This document shows positions 1 through 8,936 of a DNA stretch of 64,000 nt, piece after piece. The stretch covers positions 1 through 64,000 of the forward strand of contig JACHLS010000012.1 of assembly GCA_014204635.1 (NCBI GenBank). The letters run 5' to 3'. Numbering within the stretch: position 1 is the first letter of the stretch; every line of letters begins with the position of its first letter. The notes beneath the pieces were generated by a model. That model was not told the origin of the DNA, did no database searches, and was given only the letters and a program-made list of their open reading frames with translations. Position numbers and translations under genes: made by a program. Source of the stretch: Sporosarcina luteola (GTDB lineage Bacteria > Bacillota > Bacilli > Bacillales_A > Planococcaceae).

Positions 1-94
1 TCACACCCGTTCCCATACCGAACACGGAAGTTAAGTTCTTCAGCGCCGATGGTAGTAGGGGGCTTCCCCCTGTGAGAGTAGGACGTCGCCGGGC
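1..94 (+). rRNA. rrf: 5S ribosomal RNA, 3' part
   Basis: The sequence matches the Bacillus-type 5S rRNA from its conserved CCCGTTCCCATACCGAACA block to the GAGAGTAGGACGTCGCC end. The 5' part lies outside the window. It closes an rRNA operon and is followed after about 43 bases by the first tRNA gene, so the tRNAs are probably co-transcribed with the rRNAs. The exact 3' end is approximate. Confidence 0.95.
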
Positions 95-137
95 TAGGTT
101 ACCAAATTAGATATTGCTTATTATACATAGTTTAATC

Positions 138-213
138 GGAGGATTAGCTCAGCTGGGAGAGCACCTGCCTTACAAGCAGGGGGTCGGCGGTTCGAACCCG
201 TCATCCTCCACCA
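138..213 (+). tRNA. tRNA-Val (anticodon TAC)
   Basis: Full cloverleaf: acceptor GGAGGAT pairs with ATCCTCC, anticodon stem CCTGC/GCAGG carries TAC, T loop GGTTCGAACC, and CCA is encoded. First gene of the cluster. Confidence 0.97.
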
Positions 214-221
214 TTACACTT

Positions 222-297
<76 letters not shown>

Positions 298-302
298 TTT
301 TA

Positions 303-378
303 GAGCCATTAGCTCAGTCGGTAGAGCATCTGACTTTTAATCAGAGGGTCGCAGGTTCGAATCCTGCATGGCTCACCA
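303..378 (+). tRNA. tRNA-Lys (anticodon TTT)
   Basis: Acceptor GAGCCAT pairs with ATGGCTC, anticodon stem TCTGA/TCAGA holds TTT, CCA encoded. Confidence 0.97.
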
Positions 379-393
379 TTTATGTTTTATTAT

Positions 394-475
394 GCGGGTG
401 TGGTGGAACTGGCAGACACGCTAGACTTAGGATCTAGTGCCGCAAGGCGTGGGGGTTCGACTCCCTTCACCCGCA
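394..475 (+). tRNA. tRNA-Leu (anticodon TAG)
   Basis: Class II tRNA with a long variable arm. Acceptor GCGGGTG pairs with CACCCGC and anticodon stem CTAGA/TCTAG holds TAG. The 3' CCA is not encoded (CTT follows the discriminator A), so CCA-adding enzyme is needed. Confidence 0.96.
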
Positions 476-483
476 CTTATAAC

Positions 484-558
484 GCGGAAGTAGTTCAGTG
501 GTAGAATACGACCTTGCCAAGGTCGGGGTCGCGGGTTCGAATCCCGTCTTCCGCTCCA
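484..558 (+). tRNA. tRNA-Gly (anticodon GCC)
   Basis: Acceptor GCGGAAG pairs with CTTCCGC, anticodon stem CGACC/GGTCG holds GCC, discriminator T, CCA encoded. Confidence 0.97.
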
Positions 559-563
559 ATTTT

Positions 564-649
564 GCCGGGGTGGCGGAACTGGCAGACGCACAGGACTTAA
601 AATCCTGCGGTAGGTGACTACCGTACCGGTTCGATTCCGGTCCTCGGCA
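564..649 (+). tRNA. tRNA-Leu (anticodon TAA)
   Basis: Class II tRNA with a long variable arm (GGTAGGTGACTACC). Acceptor GCCGGGG pairs with CCTCGGC through a G-T pair, and anticodon stem CAGGA/TCCTG holds TAA. No encoded CCA. Confidence 0.96.
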
Positions 650-671
650 TCAGGAAACAGTTCTTCAATAT

Positions 672-748
<77 letters not shown>

Positions 749-754
749 TCTATA

Positions 755-831
755 CGGGAAGTAGCTCAGCTTGGTAGAGCACTTGGTTTGGGACCAAGGG
801 GTCGCAGGTTCGAATCCTGTCTTCCCGACCA
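755..831 (+). tRNA. tRNA-Pro (anticodon TGG)
   Basis: Acceptor CGGGAAG pairs with CTTCCCG, anticodon stem CTTGG/CCAAG holds TGG, CCA encoded. Confidence 0.97.
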
Positions 832-842
832 CTTCTTAAAAC

Positions 843-918
843 GGGGCCTTAGCTCAGCTGGGAGAGCGCCTGCCTTGCACGCAGGAGGTCAGCGGTTCGA
901 TCCCGCTAGGCTCCACCA
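843..918 (+). tRNA. tRNA-Ala (anticodon TGC)
   Basis: Acceptor GGGGCCT pairs with AGGCTCC. This includes the G3-T70 wobble pair that marks alanine tRNAs. Anticodon TGC, CCA encoded. Confidence 0.97.
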
Positions 919-947
919 GTACATGTAAGTACTAATTCATATAATCC

Positions 948-1021
948 GGCGGCGTAGCTCAGCTGGCTAGAGCGTACGGTTCATACCCGTAAGGTCGGGG
1001 GTTCGATCCCCTCTGCCGCCA
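948..1021 (+). tRNA. tRNA-Met, elongator (anticodon CAT)
   Basis: Acceptor GGCGGCG pairs with TGCCGCC and anticodon stem TACGG/CCGTA holds CAT. Close similarity to the B. subtilis elongator tRNA-Met and the matching cluster position separate it from the other two CAT tRNAs. No encoded CCA. Confidence 0.94.
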
Positions 1022-1028
1022 TCTAAAA

Positions 1029-1105
1029 GGACCTTTAGCTCAGTTGGTTAGAGCAGACGGCTCATAACCGTCCGGTCGCAGGTTCGAGTCCTGCAAGGTC
1101 CACCA
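1029..1105 (+). tRNA. tRNA-Ile2 (anticodon CAT, lysidine type)
   Basis: Acceptor GGACCTT pairs with AAGGTCC and anticodon stem GACGG/CCGTC holds CAT. Body and cluster position match the B. subtilis tRNA-Ile whose C34 is converted to lysidine by TilS to read AUA. CCA encoded. The identity rests on similarity, not on the anticodon alone. Confidence 0.9.
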
Positions 1106-1122
1106 GCATTTGTCTATATAAC

Positions 1123-1215
1123 GGAGGAATACCCAAGTCTGGCTGAAGGGATCGGTCTTGAAAACCGACAGGGGTGTTAAAGCCCGCGGGGGTTCGAATC
1201 CCTCTTCCTCCGCCA
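1123..1215 (+). tRNA. tRNA-Ser (anticodon TGA)
   Basis: Class II tRNA with a long variable arm. Acceptor GGAGGAA pairs with TTCCTCC, anticodon stem TCGGT/ACCGA holds TGA, CCA encoded. Confidence 0.97.
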
Positions 1216-1248
1216 TTTCTAATTACGAAATGCAGTAAGTTGCATAAG

Positions 1249-1373
1249 TCATTACTATTATCGCCGGGTGGAGCAACGAGCATTGCAAAGGATGCGAGTA
1301 ACACCGACAGCGAAGCGTAAGGTGTCCCTTATGCAATGTGCGTAGAAGCACTCTGAACTATCATTACTATTAT

Positions 1374-1387
<14 letters not shown>
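1249..1387 (+). repeat. Direct duplication of the tRNA-fMet 5' region flanking a hairpin module
   Basis: A 27-bp block at 1249-1275 recurs at 1361-1387 with one difference. It covers the bases before the gene plus the first 14 bases of tRNA-fMet. The 85 bases between the copies contain nested inverted repeats: CATTGCA pairs with TGCAATG, and ACACC with GGTGT inside it. The spacer widens the tRNA-Ser to tRNA-fMet gap to about 160 bases, far more than elsewhere in the cluster. An insertion with target duplication or an unequal exchange would explain it. Confidence 0.7.
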
Positions 1388-1449
<62 letters not shown>

Positions 1450-1451
1450 AT

Positions 1452-1527
1452 GGTCCCGTGGTGTAGCGGTTAACATGCCTGCCTGTCACGCAGGAGATCG
1501 CCGGTTCGATCCCGGTCGGGACCGCCA
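1452..1527 (+). tRNA. tRNA-Asp (anticodon GTC)
   Basis: Acceptor GGTCCCG pairs with CGGGACC, anticodon stem CCTGC/GCAGG holds GTC, discriminator G, CCA encoded. Confidence 0.97.
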
Positions 1528-1600
1528 TTTTCCAAATACATAGAATGATTTCTACAGAAAATTTTTCTACTCATTCGGTAAATGAAAGTCAAGATGATGT

Positions 1601-1676
1601 GGCTCAGTAGCTCAGTCGGTAGAGCAAAGGACTGAAAATCCTTGTGTCGGCGGTTCGATTCCGTCCTGAGCCACCA
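1601..1676 (+). tRNA. tRNA-Phe (anticodon GAA)
   Basis: Acceptor GGCTCAG pairs with CTGAGCC, anticodon stem AAGGA/TCCTT holds GAA, CCA encoded. The 73-base gap before it holds no tRNA. In B. subtilis trnB tRNA-His follows tRNA-Phe; here tRNA-Gly follows. Confidence 0.97.
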
Positions 1677-1682
1677 TAAGAT

Positions 1683-1756
1683 GCGGGTGTAGTTTAATGG
1701 TAAAACCTCAGCCTTCCAAGCTGATGACGAGGGTTCGATTCCCTTCACCCGCTCCA
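1683..1756 (+). tRNA. tRNA-Gly (anticodon TCC)
   Basis: Acceptor GCGGGTG pairs with CACCCGC, anticodon stem TCAGC/GCTGA holds TCC, discriminator T, CCA encoded. Confidence 0.97.
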
Positions 1757-1757
1757 A

Positions 1758-1834
<77 letters not shown>

Positions 1835-1835
1835 T

Positions 1836-1910
1836 TCCGCAGTAGCTCAGTGGTAGAGCAATCGGCTGTTAACCGATCGGTCGTAGGTTCGAGTCCTACC
1901 TGCGGAGCCA
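1836..1910 (+). tRNA. tRNA-Asn (anticodon GTT)
   Basis: Acceptor TCCGCAG pairs with CTGCGGA, anticodon stem ATCGG/CCGAT holds GTT, discriminator G, CCA encoded. Confidence 0.97.
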
Positions 1911-1922
1911 TCCATTTCATAT

Positions 1923-2013
1923 GGGGAAGTACTCAAGAGGCTCAAGAGGCGCCCCTGCTAAGGGCGTAGGTCGCGAAAGCGGCGCGAGGGTTCGAATCCC
2001 TCCTTCTCCGCCA
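1923..2013 (+). tRNA. tRNA-Ser (anticodon GCT)
   Basis: Class II tRNA. Acceptor GGGGAAG pairs with CTTCTCC through one G-T pair, anticodon stem CGCCC/GGGCG holds GCT, CCA encoded. Confidence 0.96.
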
Positions 2014-2020
2014 TATTCTT

Positions 2021-2092
2021 GGCCCCTTGGTCAAGCGGTTAAGACACCGCCCTTTCACGGCGGTAACACGGGTTCGAATCCCGTAGGGGTCA
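2021..2092 (+). tRNA. tRNA-Glu (anticodon TTC)
   Basis: Acceptor GGCCCCT pairs with AGGGGTC and anticodon stem CCGCC/GGCGG holds TTC. No encoded CCA. Last gene of the cluster; the terminator starts 8 bases later. Confidence 0.96.
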
Positions 2093-2100
2093 TACGTAAA

Positions 2101-2134
2101 AAAGGTGTACAGTCCATGACTGTACACCTTTTTT
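2101..2134. terminator. Bidirectional terminator after the tRNA cluster
   Basis: An 11-bp perfect stem (GGTGTACAGTC/GACTGTACACC) with a 3-base loop, flanked by an A run and a T run. It can end the tRNA transcript on + and yteA on -. Confidence 0.95.
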
Positions 2135-2879
2135 ATTTCTTCTCTTCCTCGATATAACTATCACCGCGGCGATAGGGGATATCTCCCACCGGTGATTCCA
2201 ACCCTTCTTGATCCAAGTTCTCTTCGTATTCTGCTGAAGCAGAAGAGCGAATAAACCCACGTTCCTCCGCACTGATATCGGTACTTGTGAATTCCTCATA
2301 CTCTTCTGCCGCTCCATCTGCTATCGGATCATCATACAAGGTATTATAATCAGCGCGATCTCCTACAAAATCAGAAGGGGTTTCGGAGGTCCCTGACTTC
2401 GCAATTTCTTGAAAGCTATCTTCGCTGTCCTCGATTGAATCGTCATCATGGCGATTGGCGAATGTGTTCGGTTCCTCCGCCATGATTAAGATATCTTTTT
2501 CGGATGGCCGATCGGAAGGAATTTCCTTTTCGGACGTATGCTCTATACAGACGGTAGTATAGGGTAATGCCTCTAGCCGTTCGTAAGGGATGTCTTCATG
2601 GCATACTTCGCATTTACCATATGTTCCATTTTGAATAGCTTCCAGCGCATCATCTACCTTTCCGATTTCAGCGTCTGCGTGTTCATTCAATGCCATATCT
2701 TTTTGACGGTCGAATAATTCTGTCCCCATATCTGCTGGATGATTATCGTACATTGATAATTCCCCGATTACATCTCTTTGGCTATCAACGGTATTTGTTT
2801 GCTCCTCCGTTTTGGTCAGTTGTCCTTTTAATTCTAGCAATTCATCCTTTAACATAGCTAATTGCTTATCACTCAACAT
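2133..2879 (-). CDS. yteA: YteA-family TraR/DksA-type zinc finger protein
   Basis: This is a 248-residue acidic protein. Its middle carries the DksA/TraR-type zinc finger, with CEVC (about residue 90) followed by one later cysteine (TTVCIEHT), so the second half of the four-cysteine set is changed. An N-terminal coiled-coil-like stretch and the phrase YDNHPADMGTE are typical of the YteA family, known from Bacillus as sporulation-associated and otherwise uncharacterised. The start at 2879 is preferred over a start three codons upstream because GGAAG lies 8 bases before it. As in B. subtilis it neighbours menA. A role in transcription control is family-level inference. Confidence 0.85.
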   Translation of the reverse strand: MLSDKQLAMLKDELLELKGQLTKTEEQTNTVDSQRDVIGELSMYDNHPADMGTELFDRQKDMALNEHADAEIGKVDDALEAIQNGTYGKCEVCHEDIPYERLEALPYTTVCIEHTSEKEIPSDRPSEKDILIMAEEPNTFANRHDDDSIEDSEDSFQEIAKSGTSETPSDFVGDRADYNTLYDDPIADGAAEEYEEFTSTDISAEERGFIRSSASAEYEENLDQEGLESPVGDIPYRRGDSYIEEEKK

Positions 2880-3007
2880 CTGCAGCACTTCCTTTTTTCC
2901 ATAATGTCCGTAGTATGCACCTACTACAGGAAAATCATGATTCAGGTTCTTTCTGATGTACTACTCTTTCCCACTTCTCTAAAGTTGCTAAACCTCACAG
3001 CAAAGCA

Positions 3008-3036
3008 AAAAGGGCTCGCTGGCAGCGAACCCTTTT
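3008..3036. terminator. Terminator after menA
   Basis: The stem AAGGGCTCGCTG/CAGCGAACCCTT is followed by a T run on both strands. It lies 7 bases beyond the menA stop on the - strand. The 130 bases between it and yteA hold no gene. Confidence 0.88.
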
Positions 3037-3042
3037 ATCAAG

Positions 3043-3954
3043 TTAGACCAGATATCCGACTAGAATGCCAACCCCTAGTAACAGGGCAAATAAAGTATTC
3101 GTAACAGCTGTATTTTTCATTGCCGGCATGACTTCTAGAGGAATCTCATGCTTTCGGAATGTTTTGATGGCCTCAATTGGCTTTTTCACGCTCAGAAAGA
3201 CTAGTAAGCCCCACACGCTGACATGGCCCGTTATAACAAGTCCAACGATCCAGCAATAGGAGATGAGAAAGAATAAAGCTAATATCGTGATAGCACGGGG
3301 GCGGCCGACCAGGATTGCAAGTGTCTTCCTTCCGCCTTCCCGATCTCCTTCAATGTCCCGAATGTTGTTTGCCATCATAATTCCGGCAACGAGCAGCATA
3401 CTCGGTATGGACAGCAGAATCGCATCTTGGGTCACTGAGCCCATTTGAATATAAAATGCGATTAACACAAGCAACATGCCCATTACAACACCGGAGAAGA
3501 GCTCTCCGAAAGGTGTATAAGCAATCGGATAGGGACCGCCTGTATAGAAATAGCCGATCGCCATACTGACCAATCCGACAGCGGCTAGCATCCATGATGT
3601 TTCCATGCAGATATAGACTCCGATCAGGATGGAGACTGCATATAACATGAAAGCGATAAACAGAACGGTTTTCGGCTGTACCCCATTTCGAACGATTGTA
3701 CCACCGATGCCAATCGAATGTTCGGTATCCAGCCCTCTTTTATAGTCATAGTACTCATTAAACATATTTGTGGCCATTTGAATAAAAATACTTGCCACCA
3801 GCATGGCCAGAAACAGGGAGAGGTGAAATTCCCCATAAGAAAGTGCAATCATGGTCCCAAGAAATACGGGTGCAAACGCCGCGGTCAATGTATGAGGCCT
3901 CGTTAATTGCCACCAAATCCTCCAGCCGGTATCTGCCTTAATCGTTTGTTGCAA
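3043..3954 (-). CDS. menA: 1,4-dihydroxy-2-naphthoate polyprenyltransferase
   Basis: MenA joins a polyprenyl chain to 1,4-dihydroxy-2-naphthoate in the membrane, giving demethylmenaquinone. The 303 residues form about eight hydrophobic segments. Both Asp-rich sites of the UbiA superfamily are visible: NMFNEYYDYKRGLD near residue 63 and NNIRDIEGDREGG near residue 195. Translation appears to start at TTG with AGGAG 9 bases upstream. The gene is divergent from menF, so the ring-building genes and the prenylation gene share an intergenic region of about 170 bases. This is the same arrangement as in B. subtilis. Confidence 0.95.
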   Translation of the reverse strand: MQQTIKADTGWRIWWQLTRPHTLTAAFAPVFLGTMIALSYGEFHLSLFLAMLVASIFIQMATNMFNEYYDYKRGLDTEHSIGIGGTIVRNGVQPKTVLFIAFMLYAVSILIGVYICMETSWMLAAVGLVSMAIGYFYTGGPYPIAYTPFGELFSGVVMGMLLVLIAFYIQMGSVTQDAILLSIPSMLLVAGIMMANNIRDIEGDREGGRKTLAILVGRPRAITILALFFLISYCWIVGLVITGHVSVWGLLVFLSVKKPIEAIKTFRKHEIPLEVMPAMKNTAVTNTLFALLLGVGILVGYLV

Positions 3955-4061
3955 ATTGATTCGCTCCTAACTGTAAAAAATGCTCGAATCCATTGTACTC
4001 CAAAATGAAGAAATAGGATATGCTGGTTTGCATTATTTATGCCTTTCGTATTGGTTTCCGG

Positions 4062-4067
4062 TATAAT
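4062..4067 (+). promoter_or_regulatory. menFp: Probable -10 element of the men operon promoter
   Basis: A perfect TATAAT lies 55 bases before menF. No good -35 hexamer sits at 17 bases, so activation or an unusual promoter is possible. On the other strand TACAAT near 3990-3995 could serve menA. Confidence 0.5.
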
Positions 4068-4122
4068 GGAAGAAGGGAAAAGAACAAAATGTGTGTGATT
4101 GGTAATGTAAGGAGAGAACGTC

Positions 4123-5508
4123 ATGATTCGGAATTTGACCGATGGTGATCAACGCCAACTTGGGAGTGCTCCAAAAAAAATGCATTTTTTCACAGAAACG
4201 ATTGAAATCCGTGGAATCACGCCGCTGTCATTTTTTGAATCGGGTTCCGCCGATTATAAAGATAAACGGTTTTATTGGCAAAATGCAGACCGAAGCATGA
4301 CACTTGTTGGTTTAGGACATGCCCACGTCATTACCTCCCAAGACAGCACCGGAAGATATCGTGAGGTGTCCAATGAATGGAACCGGTTATGTTCCATATT
4401 AGTGAAAGAAGAAAAGGATCGGAATCCCGTTCTTTTCGGAGGGTTTTCCTATGATCCGCTACATAGGAACGAGAACGTATGGAGTTCACATCCGTCCGCT
4501 TTTTTTGTTGTGCCTACATTTCAACTTGTCATCCAAGACGGCGTGACTTCCATCTCGATCAATATGATAACAGATCATGAGCATGCGGTATCCGCGTTTG
4601 ATGAATTACGTGAGGAACGGGACCGTTTGATTCATATTTCGCAAGTGGGTGATTTTCATCTTGGAGCGAAGCCAGAAATTGTTTCCACAGTCGAAAGGGA
4701 CAAGGAAAGGTATTTGGACGCTGTAGCGCAAGTGACCAAACAGATTCGTGAAGGGAAGGCGGAGAAAGTGGTCATCGCCCGCATGATTGAGCTTGGTTTG
4801 CGAGAAGAAGTGTCTGCGACGGCTGTATTGCATTCCATAACAAATGAGCAACAGGAAAGTTACCATTTTGGATTGGAAAACCAAGGTACGCTGTTCTTTG
4901 GTGCCACGCCAGAGCGCTTGATTGAAATCAAAAACGGGCAAGCCTATTCCGCTTGTGTCGCCGGTTCCATACGTCGTGGAAATACGGCAGTGGAAGATCG
5001 GCTTCTCGGTGATGAACTGATGCGAGATCGGAAGAACCGGGAAGAACATCAATATGTTGTCGACATGATCTCAACAGTATTTCATCGTCTCAGTGAGGAT
5101 GTCTCCATTCCTAAAACACCGAGATTGATGAAAATCCGCGATATTCAGCATCTTTTTACTCCTGTTCAGGGGACGGTTGGTTCGGGCACCGATATATTTG
5201 GGTTTATTGAATCACTTCATCCGACGCCGGCTTTAGGAGGCGTACCTACGAATGTGGCGCTCGAAATGATCCGTGAAGAGGAAGGAATTGATCGTGGTTA
5301 TTATGCAGCACCGATTGGCTGGACTGACGCGGGAGGAAATGGGGAATTTGCTGTTGCCATACGCTCTGCGCTGCTCTCCGGAAACCGTGCTTATTTATAC
5401 GCAGGTGGAGGCATTGTAGCCGATTCCGATCCACATTCGGAGTACGCGGAAACATGGGTGAAATTCAGACCAGTCCTACGGGCGCTTGGAGGAAATTTAA
5501 ATGGATAG
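4123..5508 (+). CDS. menF: Isochorismate synthase
   Basis: MenF converts chorismate to isochorismate, the committed step of menaquinone synthesis. The 461-residue protein has the chorismate-binding C-terminal domain: a motif around AGSIRRGNT (about residue 280), then HPTPALGGVPTNVA (about 366) and IGWTDAGGNGEFAVAIRS (about 399). These are the conserved Mg2+ and substrate-binding blocks. The start ATG has AAGGAGAG 6 bases upstream. The end overlaps menD by 8 bases, indicating translational coupling. It is the first gene of menF-menD-menH-menB-menE. Confidence 0.96.
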   Translation: MIRNLTDGDQRQLGSAPKKMHFFTETIEIRGITPLSFFESGSADYKDKRFYWQNADRSMTLVGLGHAHVITSQDSTGRYREVSNEWNRLCSILVKEEKDRNPVLFGGFSYDPLHRNENVWSSHPSAFFVVPTFQLVIQDGVTSISINMITDHEHAVSAFDELREERDRLIHISQVGDFHLGAKPEIVSTVERDKERYLDAVAQVTKQIREGKAEKVVIARMIELGLREEVSATAVLHSITNEQQESYHFGLENQGTLFFGATPERLIEIKNGQAYSACVAGSIRRGNTAVEDRLLGDELMRDRKNREEHQYVVDMISTVFHRLSEDVSIPKTPRLMKIRDIQHLFTPVQGTVGSGTDIFGFIESLHPTPALGGVPTNVALEMIREEEGIDRGYYAAPIGWTDAGGNGEFAVAIRSALLSGNRAYLYAGGGIVADSDPHSEYAETWVKFRPVLRALGGNLNG

Positions 5509-7207
5509 ACGCAGTGTACTGACAGCATATGTCAAGAGACTCACTAGCTTATTAGTGCATGCAGGCATCAATCGGGCAGTGATCAGCCCAGGGTCCCGGT
5601 CGACCCCGCTTGCCTATGCCTTTGCTTCTTCAGATCAGATGGAAACCCATTTGCAAATAGACGAACGATCTGCAGCTTATTATGCACTAGGCCTTGCCAA
5701 AGCATCGGGAGAACCAGTTGTATTGCTTTGTACTTCAGGTACAGCCGTCTCCAATTACCATCCTGCGATTACGGAAGCATATTATGCCCGGATCCCACTT
5801 ATTATCCTAACAGCGGATCGCCCGCATGAGTTGCGGGAAGTAGGGGCACCTCAAGCGATCGATCAAATCAACATTTACGGGAAACATGTTAAATTCAGTG
5901 TGGATTTCCCGTTGCCCGAGGAAAATCCCGATATGGAAGTGTTTTTGGATCGCCATCTGAACCGAGCGATCTCTGCTGCCAGGACGGCACCAAAAGGGCC
6001 AGTGCATATCAATGTTCCATTAAGGGAACCATTGCTCATTGATTTTGAACAAGAGGAACCAGAGATTACCTATCAACATCAAATTAAAGGGAGTTCCTCT
6101 TTGCCTCCAGAATCGGTAGATGAGATTGATACGCTCCTGTCTGAGACGAAAAAAGGATTAATCATTGCAGGGGAATTGCCAACTGGATTGAACAAGGAGC
6201 TCTTTTGGCGATTCGCAAAATCTCTTCAATGGCCTGTACTTTGCGATCCGCTATCCAATTTACGGTCGGAAGTGCCGCGCGATTGTTGGGAACTATGCAT
6301 TGAACATTATGATGCCTTGTTAAAAAGCAGTTCATTTGCTGCTCAAGCAGTTCCGGATACGGTGATCCGATTCGGAGCGCAACCGATCTCGAAACCGTTG
6401 TCCCTCTTTCTAAAGAATTCACGTCCCGCTACTTATTTGGCGGTGGATGAGTCACCCTTTTTCCGCGATTCGATCGGTGTCGTGACGCATCATATCCAGG
6501 CAGCTCCCGAGGCTGTGCTTGCAATTGAAGTTAATCAGGAAGCAACGGAGTACACGAGGAAATGGACGTCAGCGAATCAGATTGCGGATTCATTTGTGGA
6601 AACGTATGACACAGGAACACCTGGCGATGAAGGAGCTATTGCCAAACTATTATTTGAGCATCTGCCTGACGGCTCGGATTTGTTTAGTGGCAGCAGTATG
6701 CCCATCCGGGATGTCGATACCTTTTTCCGGAAGACAGGCAAGGATATCTCTGTCTTTTCCAATCGGGGAACGAATGGCATCGACGGGGTGGTCTCCAGTG
6801 CATTTGGCATGCAGGCAGCCCGTAAGCGTCCCGCCTATTTGCTGATTGGCGATTTATCTTTTTTACATGATCAAAATGGTTTGCTAGTATCTCGTTTTCA
6901 GGAATATGATATGACGATTATTATTGTCAATAATGATGGAGGCGGTATCTTCTCTTACCTGCCTCAAGCAAGTGTTGCCAATCACTTTGAAGAATTGTTC
7001 GGTACTCCGACAGGATTGACATTTGAACATATTGCCTCTATGTACGGTGCGCAATATGCTGCTGTGTCCTCAGCTGAAGCTTTTAAAATAGAGGTGGAAA
7101 AGACGAAGGAGAAGCCGATCCGGATCATTGAAGTCTTTACTGACCGGAAAGCCAATGTCGAGGCGCACCGAGCGTATTGGGACTCAGTCCAAGCGGGGCT
7201 GGAATGA
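5501..7207 (+). CDS. menD: SEPHCHC synthase (2-oxoglutarate decarboxylase)
   Basis: MenD is the thiamine diphosphate enzyme that adds the succinic semialdehyde unit from 2-oxoglutarate to isochorismate. The 568 residues have the three-domain ThDP fold. An N-terminal ISPGSRSTPLA and LQIDERSAAYYALG (about residues 28-68) carry the catalytic glutamate. SNRGTNGIDGVVSSAFG (about 425) and NNDGGGIFSYLPQ (about 485) form the cofactor site. The length is usual for MenD. It overlaps menF at its start, and its TGA stop overlaps the menH ATG as ATGA. Confidence 0.96.
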   Translation: MDRRSVLTAYVKRLTSLLVHAGINRAVISPGSRSTPLAYAFASSDQMETHLQIDERSAAYYALGLAKASGEPVVLLCTSGTAVSNYHPAITEAYYARIPLIILTADRPHELREVGAPQAIDQINIYGKHVKFSVDFPLPEENPDMEVFLDRHLNRAISAARTAPKGPVHINVPLREPLLIDFEQEEPEITYQHQIKGSSSLPPESVDEIDTLLSETKKGLIIAGELPTGLNKELFWRFAKSLQWPVLCDPLSNLRSEVPRDCWELCIEHYDALLKSSSFAAQAVPDTVIRFGAQPISKPLSLFLKNSRPATYLAVDESPFFRDSIGVVTHHIQAAPEAVLAIEVNQEATEYTRKWTSANQIADSFVETYDTGTPGDEGAIAKLLFEHLPDGSDLFSGSSMPIRDVDTFFRKTGKDISVFSNRGTNGIDGVVSSAFGMQAARKRPAYLLIGDLSFLHDQNGLLVSRFQEYDMTIIIVNNDGGGIFSYLPQASVANHFEELFGTPTGLTFEHIASMYGAQYAAVSSAEAFKIEVEKTKEKPIRIIEVFTDRKANVEAHRAYWDSVQAGLE

Positions 7208-8034
7208 TGGGGGATAAGCATTCAGTTCGTGGAATTGATATCCATGTGGATCAGCATGTGCACCCAGGAAAACCTGACATAGTGTTCCTTCATGGTTTTA
7301 CGGGCAGCACTTTGACATGGCGCGACACCATGAAATCACTGAAGGATGATTTTTCCGTCTATGCAGTGGATTTGATTGGACACGGCAAAACATCAGTCCC
7401 GCTTGCTTTCTCCAGATACTCCATGGAGGAGCAAGTAGCGGATTTGCACTGTTTATTTGAAAAGCTCGGCCTCAGCCGTTTTGTCCTTGTCGGATATTCG
7501 ATGGGCGGTCGGCTGGCATTAGGATATGCTGCGCAGCATCCTGACAATATCGGGGCGTTAATATTAGAGAGTGCATCACCTGGTCTTCAAAAGGAAGAAG
7601 AGCGCTTGGCAAGACAGACAAGTGATGCCAGTTTAGCTGAACGTATTGTAAAAGAAGGAATGGTATGTTTTATTGACTATTGGGAAAATATTCCACTTTT
7701 TCATTCTCAAAAAACCCTTCCTTTGGAGAAACAACGAGCCATTCGGAAAGAACGGATGAACCAAACACAAATAGGACTTGCCAATAGCCTTCAAGGCTTT
7801 GGTACGGGCAGCCAGCCTTCCTATTGGGAGGTTCTTAACAAGCTTGAAGTACCTGTTTTGCTAGTGACCGGCGAATTGGATACAAAATTTGTAACTATTG
7901 CCCGGGAAATGAAAAAAGAGCTGCCAAACGCTTCTCAAGTAATAGTCCCTCAAGCAGGCCATGCAATTCACGTGGAAAAACCCGAACTATTTGTTACAAT
8001 AGTGAAGGAGTATTTAGAAGGTAAAACATTTTGA
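7204..8034 (+). CDS. menH: SHCHC synthase, alpha/beta hydrolase
   Basis: MenH removes pyruvate from SEPHCHC to give SHCHC. The 276-residue alpha/beta hydrolase keeps the catalytic parts: FLHGFTGS oxyanion region, nucleophile motif GYSMGG, an acid residue in TGELDTKF and a histidine in [11 protein letters not shown]. The chosen ATG overlaps the menD stop by 4 bases; an in-frame start 27 bases upstream inside menD has no better support, and a second ATG follows directly. Position between menD and menB matches the B. subtilis operon (ytxM). Confidence 0.93.
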   Translation: MMGDKHSVRGIDIHVDQHVHPGKPDIVFLHGFTGSTLTWRDTMKSLKDDFSVYAVDLIGHGKTSVPLAFSRYSMEEQVADLHCLFEKLGLSRFVLVGYSMGGRLALGYAAQHPDNIGALILESASPGLQKEEERLARQTSDASLAERIVKEGMVCFIDYWENIPLFHSQKTLPLEKQRAIRKERMNQTQIGLANSLQGFGTGSQPSYWEVLNKLEVPVLLVTGELDTKFVTIAREMKKELPNASQVIVPQAGHAIHVEKPELFVTIVKEYLEGKTF

Positions 8035-8045
8035 GGAGGTACAAC

Positions 8046-8864
8046 ATGACACGTCAATGGGAAACAATTCGTACATACGAAGACATCAAATATGAAAAAT
8101 ACAATGGCATTGCAAAAGTGACGATCAACCGTCCCGAAGTGCGTAATGCATTCACTCCTAGAACAGTCATGGAAATGATTGACGCATTTTCTAGAGCCCG
8201 TGATGACGAAAGCATCGGTGTCATCATTTTAACTGGGGAAGGCGAAAAAGCTTTCTGTTCCGGTGGAGACCAAAAGGTCAGAGGTCATGGCGGATACGTT
8301 GGAGATGATCAAATTCCACGCTTGAATGTATTAGATCTGCAACGCTTGATCCGGGTGATTCCTAAACCGGTTGTCGCGATGGTTGCCGGGTACGCAATTG
8401 GTGGCGGCCATGTACTTCATGTGGTTTGTGATTTAACAATTGCTGCAGACAATGCTATCTTTGGACAAACTGGACCGAAAGTTGGTTCATTTGATGCTGG
8501 ATATGGTTCCGGATACTTAGCCCGCATCATCGGCCATAAGAAAGCTCGTGAAATTTGGTACCTCTGCCGTCAATACGACGCACAGCAAGCATTGGACATG
8601 GGATTGGTCAATACGGTTGTCCCATATGAGCAATTGGAAGATGAAACGGTGCAATGGTGTGAAGAAATGCTTGCCATGAGCCCGACTGCCCTTCGCTTTA
8701 TCAAAGCTGCTATGAATGCCGATACGGATGGTCTAGCAGGTCTTCAACAAATGGCAGGCGATGCGACACTTCTTTATTATACGACTGACGAAGCGAAAGA
8801 AGGACGCGATGCGTTTAAAGAGAAGCGCAAGCCAGACTTCGGTCAATTCCCACGCTTTCCTTAA
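8046..8864 (+). CDS. menB: 1,4-dihydroxy-2-naphthoyl-CoA synthase
   Basis: MenB closes the second ring by Dieckmann condensation of o-succinylbenzoyl-CoA. It is a crotonase-fold enzyme of 272 residues, close to the usual 271-273. Features include [12 protein letters not shown] and [16 protein letters not shown] (oxyanion-hole blocks) and [16 protein letters not shown] near residue 155, characteristic of MenB. The start ATG at 8046 sits 6 bases after GAGGAGG; an upstream in-frame start would place that RBS inside the gene. A hairpin with a T run follows the stop. Confidence 0.96.
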   Translation: MTRQWETIRTYEDIKYEKYNGIAKVTINRPEVRNAFTPRTVMEMIDAFSRARDDESIGVIILTGEGEKAFCSGGDQKVRGHGGYVGDDQIPRLNVLDLQRLIRVIPKPVVAMVAGYAIGGGHVLHVVCDLTIAADNAIFGQTGPKVGSFDAGYGSGYLARIIGHKKAREIWYLCRQYDAQQALDMGLVNTVVPYEQLEDETVQWCEEMLAMSPTALRFIKAAMNADTDGLAGLQQMAGDATLLYYTTDEAKEGRDAFKEKRKPDFGQFPRFP

Positions 8865-8871
8865 TAAGATG

Positions 8872-8899
8872 AAACTGCCTTTTTGGGCAGTTTTTCTTT
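8872..8899 (+). terminator. Hairpin with T run between menB and menE
   Basis: AACTGCC and GGCAGTT pair around a T-rich loop and are followed by TTTTTCTTTT. This can end or attenuate the men transcript before menE, which has its own RBS 20 bases later. Confidence 0.8.
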
Positions 8900-8936
8900 T
8901 ATTTCAGATGTAGTGATATGGAGAGGAGACAGACAG